A stretch of DNA of 64,000 nucleotides from Butyricimonas synergistica DSM 23225 (GTDB taxonomy: Bacteria; Bacteroidota; Bacteroidia; Bacteroidales; Marinifilaceae), in the NCBI RefSeq assembly GCF_000379665.1, contig NZ_KB903359.1:221998-285997 (forward strand), given 5' to 3'. Below, piece after piece: positions 1-8,531 of this stretch. Both the position numbers and the translations under genes were made by a program. How positions within the stretch are numbered: the stretch's first letter is position 1; every line of letters begins with the position of its first letter. The notes under the pieces are model-generated. The model was not told the DNA's origin. It searched no databases and was given only the letters and a program-made list of their open reading frames with translations.

Positions 1-159
1 GACGCTGCACGTGTTGATAACGAAAATATCCGCCCCATCCTTCTCCCCGACAGTCACGGCACCCGCTTGTTCGAGGCTATGTTTGATGGTGGAGGTCTCC
101 GAGAAATTCAATTTGCATCCTAACGTGATGTACGCTACACTCTTCCCTGCTATATTCAT
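1..159 (-). CDS. mtaB: tRNA (t6A37) methylthiotransferase MtaB, N-terminal part
   Basis: Only the first 53 codons lie in the window; the gene runs off the left edge. The start is the ATG whose complement is at 157-159. The peptide opens with a short strand (NIAGKSVAYITLGCKLN), continues FSETSTI and ends with INTCSV. GCKLN and NTCSV carry the first two of the three conserved cysteines of the N-terminal UPF0004 domain, which in this family bind the auxiliary iron-sulfur cluster. GCKLN-x-ET is the MtaB signature; MiaB and RimO read differently here. Family knowledge: MtaB is a radical-SAM enzyme that adds a methylthio group to t6A at tRNA position 37. The radical-SAM and TRAM domains are outside the window. 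It is divergent from lpxB, with 153 bp between them. Confidence 0.85.
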   Translation of the reverse strand, partial: MNIAGKSVAYITLGCKLNFSETSTIKHSLEQAGAVTVGEKDGADIFVINTCSV

Positions 160-197
160 GCGTGATTGTTTTATGTCTTGAGTGGACAAAGGTAGTA

Positions 198-297
198 AAT
201 AATTGAAAATTGAAAATTGAAAATTGAAAATTGATTTTGTGACCGTGTAAAAAACTTGTAACTTGCAACCTCAAAACTTGCAACTCGCCGAAGGCGA
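198..297. repeat. Dispersed AT-rich repeat plus GAA-loop mini-hairpin
   Basis: Between mtaB and lpxB lie four tandem copies of an attgaaa unit (198-235), then an 'aacttgcaac' tract and the palindrome TCGCCGAAGGCGA (285-297), which can form a 5-bp stem with a GAA loop. The same modules recur elsewhere in the window: attgaaa tracts near 9905, 30155, 31160, 36975, 53583, 57665 and 60970, and the mini-hairpin at 61205-61251. No protein is encoded here. Confidence 0.7.
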
Positions 298-312
298 TAA
301 AACTAGGAGTAG

Positions 313-1470
313 ATGAAGTATTACGTTATTGCCGGAGAGGCATCGGGCGATCTGCACGCCTCGAATTTAATCAAGGGTCTGAAACGTCGTGACCCGGATG
401 CGCTGGCGCGAGGCTGGGGGGGCGATCTGATGCGTGCTGCTGGCTGCGAGATCGTGCGCCATTACAAGGATACCGCCATCATGGGGTTCCTTACCGTGTT
501 GAAGAACCTCGACAAGATCAAGGCGAATATAGACGAGTGTCGCCGGGATATTTTGGCGTGGCGCCCGGATGTCGTGATTCTCGTCGATTACGGGGGATTC
601 AATCTCCGGGTGGCGAAGTTTATCAAGGAGGCGGGTATCCCAGTCTATTATTATATATCGCCTAAGATATGGGCGTGGAACACGGGACGGGTGAAGAAGA
701 TCAAGCGCCTCGTCGATCGGATGTTCGTTATCTTCCCCTTTGAGGTCGGGTTTTATGCCCGGTATGATTATCCCGTTTATTACGCGGGTAACCCGCTGGT
801 GGATGCCATCCATGACCGGGATCACAAGGACGAGACGTTCGAGGAATTTACCCGGCGGAACGGGTTGTCGGGAAAGCCAATCATCGCCCTCGTGGCGGGT
901 AGCCGGGCACAGGAGTTGAAACACGTGTTGCCGAAGATGTTGTTGATGATACCCCACTTCCCGGGGCACGAGTTCGTGATTGCCGGGGCTCCCTCGATGA
1001 TGGATGCCGACTATGCGTCTTATATACAGGGAACGGGAGTGCGTATCGTGTACGGGCAGACCTACCGCCTCGTGAAACAAGCCCGTGCCGCACTGGTTAC
1101 CTCCGGGACGGCGACGTTAGAAACCGCCATACTGGGAACCCCGCAGGTGGTTTGTTATAGCGGGGAGGGGGGAGCTTTCAGCTATTTCTTGTTCAAGACC
1201 TTCGTGAAGGTAAAATTCATTTCGCTGGTTAACTTGATCGCGGGGAGAGAGGTCGTTCCCGAGCTGCTGATGCAGAAGTTGAATGAGCGGAACATCCTGC
1301 ACGAACTGTCTGCCATCTTGCCCGACGGGGAGAGCCGTGCTGCGATGCTTGCCGGTTACCGGGAGGTAAACGAGCGTCTCGGGGAACCGGGTGCCTCGGA
1401 TCGGTTCGCGGAGATGATGATCGGACAATTGAAAGAGAATGTCACTTCAAACAAGGATAAATCAAAATAA
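313..1470 (+). CDS. lpxB: Lipid-A-disaccharide synthase
   Basis: 385 residues, the usual LpxB length. GT19 glycosyltransferase that joins UDP-2,3-diacylglucosamine to lipid X to make lipid A disaccharide, working peripherally at the inner membrane in outer-membrane lipid A synthesis. The N-terminus YYVIAGEASGDLHAS and the following RGWGGDLM match the family's opening signature. IYYYISPKIWAWNTGR-type text sits near residues 115-130, and the nucleotide-sugar side carries SGTATLETAILGTPQVVCY near 265-283, typical of the C-terminal GT-B lobe. The ATG at 313 is preceded by AGGAG at 304-308, one of the few good Shine-Dalgarno matches in the window. The next gene starts 8 bp after the stop, so the two are probably co-transcribed. 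Confident. Confidence 0.96.
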   Translation: MKYYVIAGEASGDLHASNLIKGLKRRDPDALARGWGGDLMRAAGCEIVRHYKDTAIMGFLTVLKNLDKIKANIDECRRDILAWRPDVVILVDYGGFNLRVAKFIKEAGIPVYYYISPKIWAWNTGRVKKIKRLVDRMFVIFPFEVGFYARYDYPVYYAGNPLVDAIHDRDHKDETFEEFTRRNGLSGKPIIALVAGSRAQELKHVLPKMLLMIPHFPGHEFVIAGAPSMMDADYASYIQGTGVRIVYGQTYRLVKQARAALVTSGTATLETAILGTPQVVCYSGEGGAFSYFLFKTFVKVKFISLVNLIAGREVVPELLMQKLNERNILHELSAILPDGESRAAMLAGYREVNERLGEPGASDRFAEMMIGQLKENVTSNKDKSK

Positions 1471-1478
1471 TCAAGACC

Positions 1479-1919
1479 ATGAAAACGGTTGTTATATCTA
1501 TGCTGGTTTTACTTTCTCTATGCGTCATGGGGGAGAACAAATGGCGGTTTACTGCCAAGGAGAAAAAGGTGATAGAGAAGGTTGTTTCCGAGATTCCGGA
1601 TTCTACCCGGAAGACATTCGACAAGCGTTACAAGGCTTGGAAGGATGCTTACATGAACAATCATGAAATACGGCTTAGCAGTCGGACGGAGTCTTCCAAA
1701 GAGGTGCCGGAATACAAGGAGCTCGTGAAGATGGGCGACCGGATTATTCCCTTGTTGATTCAGAAAATGAGCGAAGATATTGACCTTAATTTCTTCGATC
1801 TGGTGCCGTATCACGACCTGCAAACGAACGAAAAATTGAAAGTCCGCGGGATGATGAGCGAACAGGACAGGGCGTACCAAACCGTGTTGCTGTGGGTGAA
1901 GTCTATTTCTTTTCCTTGA
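1479..1919 (+). CDS. Hypothetical secreted protein
   Basis: 146 residues, family not recognised. The first ~18 residues (MKTVVISMLVLLSLCVMG) look like a signal peptide with a short basic n-region and a leucine/valine core, so export to the periplasm is likely. The mature part is charged and predicted helical, with no cysteine cluster, and carries an ELVKMGDRIIPLLIQKMSED stretch reminiscent of a HEAT-like helical repeat (weak). It starts 8 bp after lpxB. Its last 17 bp overlap the 3' end of the convergent AlbA-domain gene, so the two transcripts can pair at their 3' ends. Confidence 0.7.
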   Translation: MKTVVISMLVLLSLCVMGENKWRFTAKEKKVIEKVVSEIPDSTRKTFDKRYKAWKDAYMNNHEIRLSSRTESSKEVPEYKELVKMGDRIIPLLIQKMSEDIDLNFFDLVPYHDLQTNEKLKVRGMMSEQDRAYQTVLLWVKSISFP

Positions 1920-2544
1920 ACAGGAACTTGTTGCCGTCGAAGAATGCCTCGATAAGGTCGAAACGAATGAATCTGGCGAGGATCGTCTCCGCTTTCGGGC
2001 GGGAAACCCGTGCAAGGCGGCAGTATTGGTTGAGGCTGATGGTGTCGTGGTGTGCGAGATGGTCGAGCAGTATTTGTTCGCTTTCGGTGTAGCGCACGAG
2101 TGAACCGAGCGGGGTTCCTGACTGTTGCCATACCTTGAGGTGGACAGGCGTGGCGAGGATGTTCTCATCCTTCACGCGGACGTATGCCCACCAGTGGTTG
2201 TCGTGGTCTTTGGCGTAATACGGTTTCTGTTTTCCTTCCGGAATGATGACTTCCAGCACGGTGCGTCCCTCGATGCGGTAGGTGTGCATCTCGCATTCTA
2301 TCTGTGGTTTGCAGTAGAGCGAGGTGGCGGCTTCGACCATGTATATTTCTTCCTCCGAGCGAACCCCGGCTATCTTGCCGTTGTCCTTAACCCCGACAAG
2401 CAGCCTGCCGCCGTCGGTGTTGGCAAAGGCGGAGAGTGACCGGGCTATTTTTCGGGCATCGGATATTTCAAATTTGAAATCCTGTTGCTGGTGTTCCCCT
2501 TCCTCTATTCGGTCGTGTATGTAGTCAGATGGTTCCCGTGCCAT
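1903..2544 (-). CDS. AlbA_2 (Schlafen-type) DNA-binding domain protein
   Basis: 213 residues from the ATG complementary to 2542-2544. The frame is open upstream, but a -7 promoter element at 2567-2574 lies inside that extension, so the shorter start is chosen. Residues ~10-110 match the AlbA_2/divergent AAA-4 domain: E-x-Q-x-x-DFKFEI, the ARSLSAFANTDGGRLLVGV core and the G-x-x-x-EEE helix. The C-terminal ~60 residues look like a winged helix (EQILLDHLAHHDTISLNQYC...SRPKAETILARF). Family knowledge: such proteins are mostly putative transcriptional regulators or nucleic-acid-binding accessory proteins. The target cannot be told from the sequence. Confidence 0.85.
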   Translation of the reverse strand: MAREPSDYIHDRIEEGEHQQQDFKFEISDARKIARSLSAFANTDGGRLLVGVKDNGKIAGVRSEEEIYMVEAATSLYCKPQIECEMHTYRIEGRTVLEVIIPEGKQKPYYAKDHDNHWWAYVRVKDENILATPVHLKVWQQSGTPLGSLVRYTESEQILLDHLAHHDTISLNQYCRLARVSRPKAETILARFIRFDLIEAFFDGNKFLFKEKK

Positions 2545-2566
2545 GGTCTGCTTCTTGTTTGTGGCG

Positions 2567-2574
2567 CAAAGATA
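2567..2574 (-). promoter_or_regulatory. -7 promoter element of the AlbA-domain gene
   Basis: The complement reads TATCTTTG, an exact match to the Bacteroidota -7 consensus TAnnTTTG, 22 bp before the chosen ATG. No good -33 TTG is seen. It supports the 2544 start. Confidence 0.6.
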
Positions 2575-2710
2575 AATAAATTCTCTGTATTTTTCCGGTA
2601 GGGTAAACACGCTTTTGCCCGGGGAAGAACTGCTGTCAATCTGCCTTTGTATCTTGTATTGTTGGTAGCTTCTTGTATTTTTTTGCTTTTTATTTCGTGT
2701 GCTTTTTTTA

Positions 2711-2718
2711 TACATTTG
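2711..2718 (+). promoter_or_regulatory. Putative -7 element reading into a hairpin leader
   Basis: TACATTTG matches TAnnTTTG. A start about 6 nt further on would make the hairpin at 2728-2780 the very first part of the transcript. The upstream TTG at 2683-2685 is spaced 25 bp, longer than usual, so the promoter is only probable. Confidence 0.4.
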
Positions 2719-2727
2719 TATTCAAAT

Positions 2728-2787
2728 ACAGGAGACGTAAATCTATATACCCAGGAGGGGTGTGGATTTACGTCTCCTGTTTTTTTT
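2728..2787 (+). terminator. Perfect 16-bp hairpin followed by a T run
   Basis: Positions 2728-2743 and 2765-2780 are perfectly complementary (16 bp, 21-nt loop), and the right arm runs directly into eight T (2780-2787). On the + strand this is a textbook intrinsic terminator, but no + gene ends just upstream. It lies 50 bp before the gene at 2838 and about 10 bp after a possible promoter, so it may be an attenuator or the body of a small RNA. Confidence 0.7.
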
Positions 2788-2837
2788 GCGGGGGGCGTAA
2801 GAGTTTATTCATTTATAAACCTTTATTTATTTGATAC

Positions 2838-3212
2838 ATGAGTAACAAAAGAAAAAGTCAGAGAGTGGCGGCGGCGGGAAAAGGTCAGTTGTGGCTGAGC
2901 GCTGAGGGTGTAGATGCGGCTATCTGGGCGTATCGGAAGGCTATGTTGTCGGATGGGAGGGCGTATGTCGTGATCCGGGAACTGATGTTCCTCGGTGATT
3001 TTGCCCGGGAATTGGGGCGGGAAACCACGGCGGTGGAGGCGTACCGGGAGGCGTTGGAAGCCTGCCTCGGTGGCGGGCGGGTGTACGCCTGCCGCTATTG
3101 GCGTGATGCGTACTATTGTGCCTTGATGGTCGATTCTATCTTGGGCAACGAGGGTTGCACGGAAATGGATCGTGTACTGGACTTTTTTAACAGTGCCTCC
3201 AGGCGCTGTTAA
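2838..3212 (+). CDS. Hypothetical protein, possibly TPR-like
   Basis: 124 residues, family not recognised. The basic N-terminus (MSNKRKSQRVAAAGKGQ) has no signal peptide, so a cytoplasmic protein is likely. The centre has two helix pairs with TPR-like spacing (AYRKAMLSDGRAYVVIRELM and ARELGRETTAVEAYREALEAC), and the C-terminus is cysteine-containing. Codon use matches the neighbours. The hairpin upstream (2728-2787) could attenuate its transcription. A stem-loop overlaps its stop codon, and the convergent WbqC-like gene ends 5 bp away. Confidence 0.6.
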   Translation: MSNKRKSQRVAAAGKGQLWLSAEGVDAAIWAYRKAMLSDGRAYVVIRELMFLGDFARELGRETTAVEAYREALEACLGGGRVYACRYWRDAYYCALMVDSILGNEGCTEMDRVLDFFNSASRRC

Positions 3213-3218
3213 ACTTTT
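3183..3218. terminator. Hairpin over the stop codon between convergent genes
   Basis: Positions 3186-3197 and 3202-3213 pair over 12 bp with one G-T wobble and a 4-nt loop, spanning the stop of the + gene and followed by CTTTTAT. It probably ends the + transcript and may also act on the convergent one. Confidence 0.5.
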
Positions 3219-3834
3219 ATAGATACCCGTCTGTTTCCGGTCCCATGTTAAAGAGTAGGTCTATGATGCTGAGGTTCGGGACAAAGGGAAAACGCTCGGC
3301 GAAGGTTTGGTGGTAAGGCTTCGGGGTGAAAGGGCGTTCGGCACGGCGGCGGGAGGGCTTGGGGTGAATGACATCGCGCAGGTCTTCGTGGTTTTCGGGG
3401 GTCGGGTAGTAATCTTCGGTGAATGACAGGGGACGGTGAAGACCGATGTTCTCCATGAGTTCACGTAGAATCTTAGTGTTGAGGTCGAGCAAATATTTCT
3501 CTTTCCGCTCGAAAAAGGGCATGAAATTATCCATGTAATAATCGTAGTAGGGAGAGTTCTTGTAGGCGGATTCGATGCCTTTGAAATGGAGTTTCTGCCA
3601 AGGGGTGGAATAGTCCACGAGTACGTCTTTTGTCAACATCTTCAGCGAGGCTCCTTTTACGACGGGGACGGAGAGGGTCATGACGCCGTTGGCGGTCATG
3701 ATGTCGCAGCGGTTGCGGTAACTTTGTTTGCCATAACTTTCATACTGTTCTACGAGTATTTCCGAACAGCCTTTGATCTCCGAGAAGTACTGTACCGGGG
3801 GAAAATATGCCGTGTTGACTAGAATGTTGCTCAT
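3217..3834 (-). CDS. WbqC-like family protein
   Basis: 205 residues. It opens with ILVNTAYFPPVQYFSEI, has the conserved SYRNRCDIMTANGVMTLSVPV strand pair, and STPWQKLHFKGIESAYKNSPYYDYY around residues 75-100, all hallmarks of the WbqC-like family (PF08889). Family knowledge: members occur in O-antigen and other surface-glycan loci and may be involved in sugar modification, but the biochemistry is not settled. No glycan genes flank this copy. The ATG complementary to 3832-3834 is the natural start. Confidence 0.88.
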   Translation of the reverse strand: MSNILVNTAYFPPVQYFSEIKGCSEILVEQYESYGKQSYRNRCDIMTANGVMTLSVPVVKGASLKMLTKDVLVDYSTPWQKLHFKGIESAYKNSPYYDYYMDNFMPFFERKEKYLLDLNTKILRELMENIGLHRPLSFTEDYYPTPENHEDLRDVIHPKPSRRRAERPFTPKPYHQTFAERFPFVPNLSIIDLLFNMGPETDGYL

Positions 3835-4293
3835 GATTTATTCATTACAAATTACGGGTTCGCAAGTTACGCGTTATTTTGACTCCGTGCAAGAGGAATA
3901 CCTGGGCAAGGTGTGGTTGCGGGCGTGCAAAACAGGCTTCCTCGGGTTGTGAATGCCCAAGAGTGACTGTTCACGTGGAGTTAAGGCGGCGTTAAACTGC
4001 AAAAGAGCTTAATATTTTTCACTTGGGCGGAAATCTGTATTATTTTCTCTTCTTTAATGAATTTATACCAAAAAAGTATGGTTTTTGGTTCGATTGTTGT
4101 ATCTTGTAAAACAATTAACAAAATGTCCGGGTTCGGTAAAGGACTTCACGGGATAGGCAAGAAAGGAGAATAATTTTTACCCCGCGAATAGAACAAAAGC
4201 CATGATTCCACGTAAATTAATGGTAACAATATCCTAACCGGATTGTAACATAAAGACGGTTTATTTGAAAGATTAAAATATAAAAAAAGATAT
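3835..4293. other. Intergenic region upstream of the glycogen block
   Basis: 459 bp without a supportable gene. It must hold the promoters of the leftward WbqC-like gene and of rightward glgB. Candidate -7-like strings for glgB are TATCTTGT near 4100 and TTTATTTG near 4260; neither is a perfect match. It contains no long inverted repeat that I can see. Confidence 0.5.
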
Positions 4294-6276
4294 ATGATGC
4301 TAAAACTCGAGGAACAAGATAAATTATTACAACCATACGCGGGTGTGATCGAGAGAAGACACCAGCAAGTGTTGGATATGGAGCGGGAGTTCACTTACCG
4401 GACGACGCGGCTGGCGGATGCGTGTAACTCGTACCTCTATTACGGGTTGCACCGCGTGGCGGACGGTTGGGTGTTTCGGGAATGGGCGCCGAATGCCACG
4501 GCGGTTTATTTCTTGGGGGAATTCAATGACTGGCGCAAGCATCCCGACTACGCGCTGACAAGAGCTGGAAGCGGGAACTGGGAAATTCGCCTGCCGGCGG
4601 ACGCGTTGGCGCACGAGATGCTGTACCGTTTGCTGGTAGAGTGGGACGGGGGAAGCGGCGAACGCTTGCCGTCGCACGTGAGGCGGGTGGTACAGGACGA
4701 GTACACGAAGGTGTACAGCGCACAGGTATGGGAACCGGCGCAACCTTACCGGATGCGTTACGGCAGACCGCCGCGGGCGGAGAATCCCTTGATTTACGAG
4801 GCTCATGTCGGAATGGCGACGGAGCACCGGAGGGTGTCGACGTTCACGGAGTTTCGCCTGTTCGTGCTACCGCGGATCGTGGATTTGGGATACAATACCA
4901 TCCAGCTGATGGCGGTACAGGAGCACCCGTATTACGGGTCGTTCGGTTATCAAGTGGCTAATTTTTTTGCGGTGAGTTCCCGTTTCGGGACGCCGGAAGA
5001 ATTAAAGGCATTGATTGATGCGGCGCATGGCTTGGGCGTGCGGGTAATCATGGATATAGTGCATTCCCATGCGGTGAATAACGAGCTGGAAGGGTTGAGT
5101 CGTTTTGACGGGACGACAGACCAGTATTTCTATCCCGGTGCACGGGGACGCCACCCGTTATGGGATTCCCGTTGTTTCGATTACGGGAAACACGAGGTGT
5201 TGAATTTCTTGCTGTCGAATTGCAAATATTGGCTGGAAGAGTTTCAGTTCGATGGATTCCGTTTCGACGGCATCACGAGTATGTTGTACTGGGATCATGG
5301 GATAGAACGCAATTTCACTGAATACTCTATGTATTACGACGGGAACGAGGACGAGAATGCAATCACTTATCTGGCGCTGGCTAATCGGGTGATCCATCAA
5401 GTGGCACCGGAAGCGATCTCCATAGCCGAGGACATGAGCGGTATGCCCGGCGTGGCTTCCCCGGTAGAAGACGGGGGCATGGGGTTCGATTACCGGATGA
5501 ACATGGGTACGCCGGATTACTGGATCAAGTTGCTGAAGGAGAAGCGGGATGAAGAATGGCACGTGGGAGACCTGTTCTACGAGTTGACGAACAAGCGGGA
5601 GGAGGAACACACGATTAGTTACGCCGAGAGTCACGATCAAGCTTTGGTGGGTGATAAAACGATATTCTTCCGGTTGGTAGACAAGGCGATATACTCGTCG
5701 ATGAGCGTGTTTGATACGAGCGTGATTACCGATCGGGGGATGGCGCTTCACAAGATGATCCGTCTCGTGACGATAGGTACGGCAGCGGACGGGTACTTGA
5801 ACTTCATGGGCAATGAGTGGGGACACCCGGAGTGGATAGATTTCCCGCGGGAAGGGAACGGTTGGAGTTACGAGCACGCTCGTCGATTGTGGAGCCTCGT
5901 GGACGACGAGAGTTTGCGCTTTCGCTTTTTGAACGTCTTTGACAAGGCAATGTTACAGGCGGTGACGGACAACAATATCTTCGAGTGGCGCCCGGAACCG
6001 CTGGTGCGGGATAACGAACGGCAGATATTGATTTTTATGCGCGGGGACGTGATGTTCGTTTTTAACTTCAACCCGGAAAAGTCTTTCCCGGATTACAAGT
6101 TCGATGCACCCTCCGGAAAATTTACTTATATACTGGACACGGATGACAAGGCATTTGACGGGGCGGGACGGATAAACCCCGAGACGGAACATTTCACCTG
6201 TTACGTGTCGCCCGGAAGGGGACAGTTGAGTTTATATATACCCGCTCGGACGGGGCTGGTTTTACGTCGAAGTTGA
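4294..6276 (+). CDS. glgB: 1,4-alpha-glucan branching enzyme
   Basis: 660 residues, GH13. The enzyme cuts alpha-1,4 chains and re-attaches them by alpha-1,6 bonds during glycogen synthesis in the cytoplasm. A CBM48 domain covers roughly residues 40-130 (GLHRVADGWVFREWAPNATAVYF). The catalytic barrel shows region II FDGFRFDG with nucleophile Asp325, region III IAEDMSG with acid/base Glu379, and region IV ESHDQ with Asp448. The architecture resembles the eukaryote-like branching enzymes common in Bacteroidota and lacks the long N-terminal extension of the enterobacterial form. Two adjacent ATGs (4294, 4297) are possible starts. It is first in a same-strand block of five alpha-glucan genes, separated from the next by a 274-bp repeat-containing spacer. 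Confidence 0.95.
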   Translation: MMLKLEEQDKLLQPYAGVIERRHQQVLDMEREFTYRTTRLADACNSYLYYGLHRVADGWVFREWAPNATAVYFLGEFNDWRKHPDYALTRAGSGNWEIRLPADALAHEMLYRLLVEWDGGSGERLPSHVRRVVQDEYTKVYSAQVWEPAQPYRMRYGRPPRAENPLIYEAHVGMATEHRRVSTFTEFRLFVLPRIVDLGYNTIQLMAVQEHPYYGSFGYQVANFFAVSSRFGTPEELKALIDAAHGLGVRVIMDIVHSHAVNNELEGLSRFDGTTDQYFYPGARGRHPLWDSRCFDYGKHEVLNFLLSNCKYWLEEFQFDGFRFDGITSMLYWDHGIERNFTEYSMYYDGNEDENAITYLALANRVIHQVAPEAISIAEDMSGMPGVASPVEDGGMGFDYRMNMGTPDYWIKLLKEKRDEEWHVGDLFYELTNKREEEHTISYAESHDQALVGDKTIFFRLVDKAIYSSMSVFDTSVITDRGMALHKMIRLVTIGTAADGYLNFMGNEWGHPEWIDFPREGNGWSYEHARRLWSLVDDESLRFRFLNVFDKAMLQAVTDNNIFEWRPEPLVRDNERQILIFMRGDVMFVFNFNPEKSFPDYKFDAPSGKFTYILDTDDKAFDGAGRINPETEHFTCYVSPGRGQLSLYIPARTGLVLRRS

Positions 6277-6283
6277 ATAATTG

Positions 6284-6450
6284 AAAATGAACTCTTCCGT
6301 CGACAAAGCCGAAGACGGTAAGTATTTTAGCTCTTCCTCTGTTTATAGAGGGAAATCGGCGAGTAAGCAAGAACAGACAGGAGCTTGCTCCGTGTTTGTC
6401 GAGCGAGAGCCGATTCGAGACTGCCTCGGGCTCAATACCCCTAAGGGGGG
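6284..6450. repeat. Composite palindromic element, copy 1
   Basis: This spacer carries the modules 'gccgaagacgg', 'agctcttcctctgtttatag' and 'cccctaaggggggagttt', shared with copies at 53606, 61008 and 63672. Unique to this copy is an internal imperfect inverted repeat whose outer arms AATCGGC (6354-6360) and GCCGATT (6409-6415) enclose GGAGCTTGCTCC. It is followed by an ATCTAAA tract that abuts the next start codon. Confidence 0.65.
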
Positions 6451-6550
6451 AGTTTTTAGAGATAAAAGATAAAAAAAATAGGAATTTAGAGAGGAAAGAA
6501 GCGTTGACACGAGCGTGGAAATCTAAAATCATCAAATCTAAAATTAAGAT

Positions 6551-8497
6551 ATGAGTTACTTGAATTTCAACAAAGAAGAATTGGTTAACTTGGAATATTC
6601 CTTGAAAAGAGAGGTGCTTTCGACCAATAGGGCGGGGGGATATTCTTCGACAACCATAGTCTGTTGTAACACGAGGAAATATCACGGGTTATTAGTCCTG
6701 CCGATCAAGGAGTTCGACGGGGAGAACCACGTGTTGTTGTCCTCGCTGGATGAAACGATCATTCAACACGGGCAGGAGTTCAACTTGGGCATACACAAAT
6801 ACCCGGGAATATACGAGCCCCGGGGGCATAAATATATCGTGGATTTGGAATACGATCCGTTGTTCACGTTGACCTACCGGGTGGGAGGTGTCGTTTTGAA
6901 AAAAGAGATATTGATGGTGCACAATGAAGCACAATTGATGGTTCGTTACACGCTGGAGGATGCCCATTCGGAGACGTACTTGCGGTTGAAACCATTCTTG
7001 GCTTACCGTAACGCACATTCACTGTGCAAAGCGAATATGATGGCGAACACGAAGTACGAGGTAGTGGAGAACGGTATCCGTTCCAAGCTGTACGTCGGGT
7101 TTCCTGCATTGAATATGCAGTTGAGCAAGGCGAACGAGTTCGTGGCGGTGCCGGACTGGTATTATAATATAGAGTACCTGGAGGAGAAAGCCCGCGGGTA
7201 TGATTACAAGGAAGACCTTTTTGTTCCGGGCTATTTCGAGGTTCCGATCAAGAAGGGGGAAAGTGTTATTTTCTCGGCATCGACAGAGGAGGCGAAGACC
7301 TCCGGGTTGAAACGCAAGTTCCAACAACTGGAAGCGAAACGGAAACAACGCGATGATTGCGAGAATTGCCTGACGTATTCGGCTTCACAGTTTATCGTGC
7401 ATGACGGCAAGGACACGGAGGTCGTGGCGGGCTACCCGTGGTTCGGTCGTTGGGGGCGCGATACTTTTATTGCCCTGCCCGGTTTGACGCTGGCGGCTTG
7501 CCCGGATCTAAAGACCTGCAAGGAGGTGCTTGACACGATGTCCCGACAGTTGCACAACGGGTTGTTCCCGAATATCGGCAAGGGGGATAAGGCGGCTTAC
7601 AACTCGATCGATGCCCCGATGTGGTATTTTTGGGCGGTGCAACAGTATGACGAGGCTTTGAACGAGCCGGGAGCGATATGGAAGGCTTACGGGAATAAGA
7701 TGAAAGCTATTCTGGCGGCGTTCCGGGACGGGATCAATCCCGGTTTGCACATGGATAAGAACGGATTGATATGGGCTGCACAGCCCGGCAAGGCACTGAC
7801 GTGGATGGATGCCGTGGTTCGAGGAGTCCCCGTGACGCCGAGGGCTGGATATGCCGTGGAGATTAATGCCTTGTGGTATAATGCCGTGTGCTACTCGCTG
7901 AAGCTGGCGGAAGAGGAAAAAGACAAGAAATTTGTGGAAGAATGGAAAGAGATGCCCGAGTTAATCCGGAAGTCGTTCGTGGAAACCTTCTGGAACGAGG
8001 AGAAGGGATATTTGGCAGACTACGTGGATTTGGAAGGGCAGAACCTGTGGGTGCGACCGAATCAGGTTTTCGCTTGTTCGTTGGCTTATTCCCCGATTAC
8101 CGATGACATGAAGGAAAGCGTGTTGAACGTGATTACCCGGGAGTTGCTGACTCCGAAAGGACTTCGTACGTTGTCGCCCAAGAACCCGAATTATCACGGG
8201 CATTACGAGGGCGACCAGAACCGTCGTGACGAGGCTTATCATCAAGGAACGGTATGGCCTTGGTTGATCGGGGCGTACATCGAGGCGAACTTGAAGTTGC
8301 ACGGGAAACAGTTTTTACCCGAGGCGAAAGAGTTGCTGGACGGGTACGAGGAAGATATGACGCTTTACGGGGTGTGCTCGATTGCCGAGGTTTACGACGG
8401 CGATCCGCCACATAACCCGAATGGAAGTATATCGCAAGCATGGAGTGTGGGAGAAGTTTTGAGAAGTATGGAATTAATTAGAAAATGTGAAAATTGA
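6551..8497 (+). CDS. Glycogen debranching enzyme (GDE family)
   Basis: 648 residues. Amylo-alpha-1,6-glucosidase family enzyme that removes alpha-1,6 branch stubs from glycogen. The N-terminal domain (~1-250) has the GDE_N look (STNRAGGYSSTTIVCCNTRKYHGLLV). The C-terminal (alpha/alpha)6 domain has VVAGYPWFGRWGRDTFIALPGLTL, with the conserved W-G-R-D-T, and later GTVWPWLIGAYIEA and the WSVGEVLRS ending. The start ATG follows an ATCTAAA tract without a Shine-Dalgarno sequence. Family knowledge: Bacteroides keeps GDE, GT4 and GH57 genes together, and the same order is seen here. Confidence 0.93.
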   Translation: MSYLNFNKEELVNLEYSLKREVLSTNRAGGYSSTTIVCCNTRKYHGLLVLPIKEFDGENHVLLSSLDETIIQHGQEFNLGIHKYPGIYEPRGHKYIVDLEYDPLFTLTYRVGGVVLKKEILMVHNEAQLMVRYTLEDAHSETYLRLKPFLAYRNAHSLCKANMMANTKYEVVENGIRSKLYVGFPALNMQLSKANEFVAVPDWYYNIEYLEEKARGYDYKEDLFVPGYFEVPIKKGESVIFSASTEEAKTSGLKRKFQQLEAKRKQRDDCENCLTYSASQFIVHDGKDTEVVAGYPWFGRWGRDTFIALPGLTLAACPDLKTCKEVLDTMSRQLHNGLFPNIGKGDKAAYNSIDAPMWYFWAVQQYDEALNEPGAIWKAYGNKMKAILAAFRDGINPGLHMDKNGLIWAAQPGKALTWMDAVVRGVPVTPRAGYAVEINALWYNAVCYSLKLAEEEKDKKFVEEWKEMPELIRKSFVETFWNEEKGYLADYVDLEGQNLWVRPNQVFACSLAYSPITDDMKESVLNVITRELLTPKGLRTLSPKNPNYHGHYEGDQNRRDEAYHQGTVWPWLIGAYIEANLKLHGKQFLPEAKELLDGYEEDMTLYGVCSIAEVYDGDPPHNPNGSISQAWSVGEVLRSMELIRKCEN

Positions 8498-8531
8498 ATT
8501 TACACATTGCCACACATATAAATTATATAAT

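Noticed and set aside
367-1080. Long - strand reading frames inside lpxB and many other genes
   Set aside because: They are antisense or other-frame shadows of clearly coding genes: no family motifs, histidine- and arginine-rich composition typical of reverse reading, and no promoters.
2545-2715. 57-codon N-terminal extension of the AlbA-domain protein
   Set aside because: Contains the promoter -7 element and has no similarity to the family; the ATG at 2544 is preferred.
4090-4110. Promoter of glgB at TATCTTGT
   Set aside because: Last three positions deviate from TAnnTTTG and the leader would be ~190 nt; not strong enough for its own entry.
7961-8302. Antisense frame in the debranching enzyme gene
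   Set aside because: Shadow of a conserved gene; composition not protein-like.
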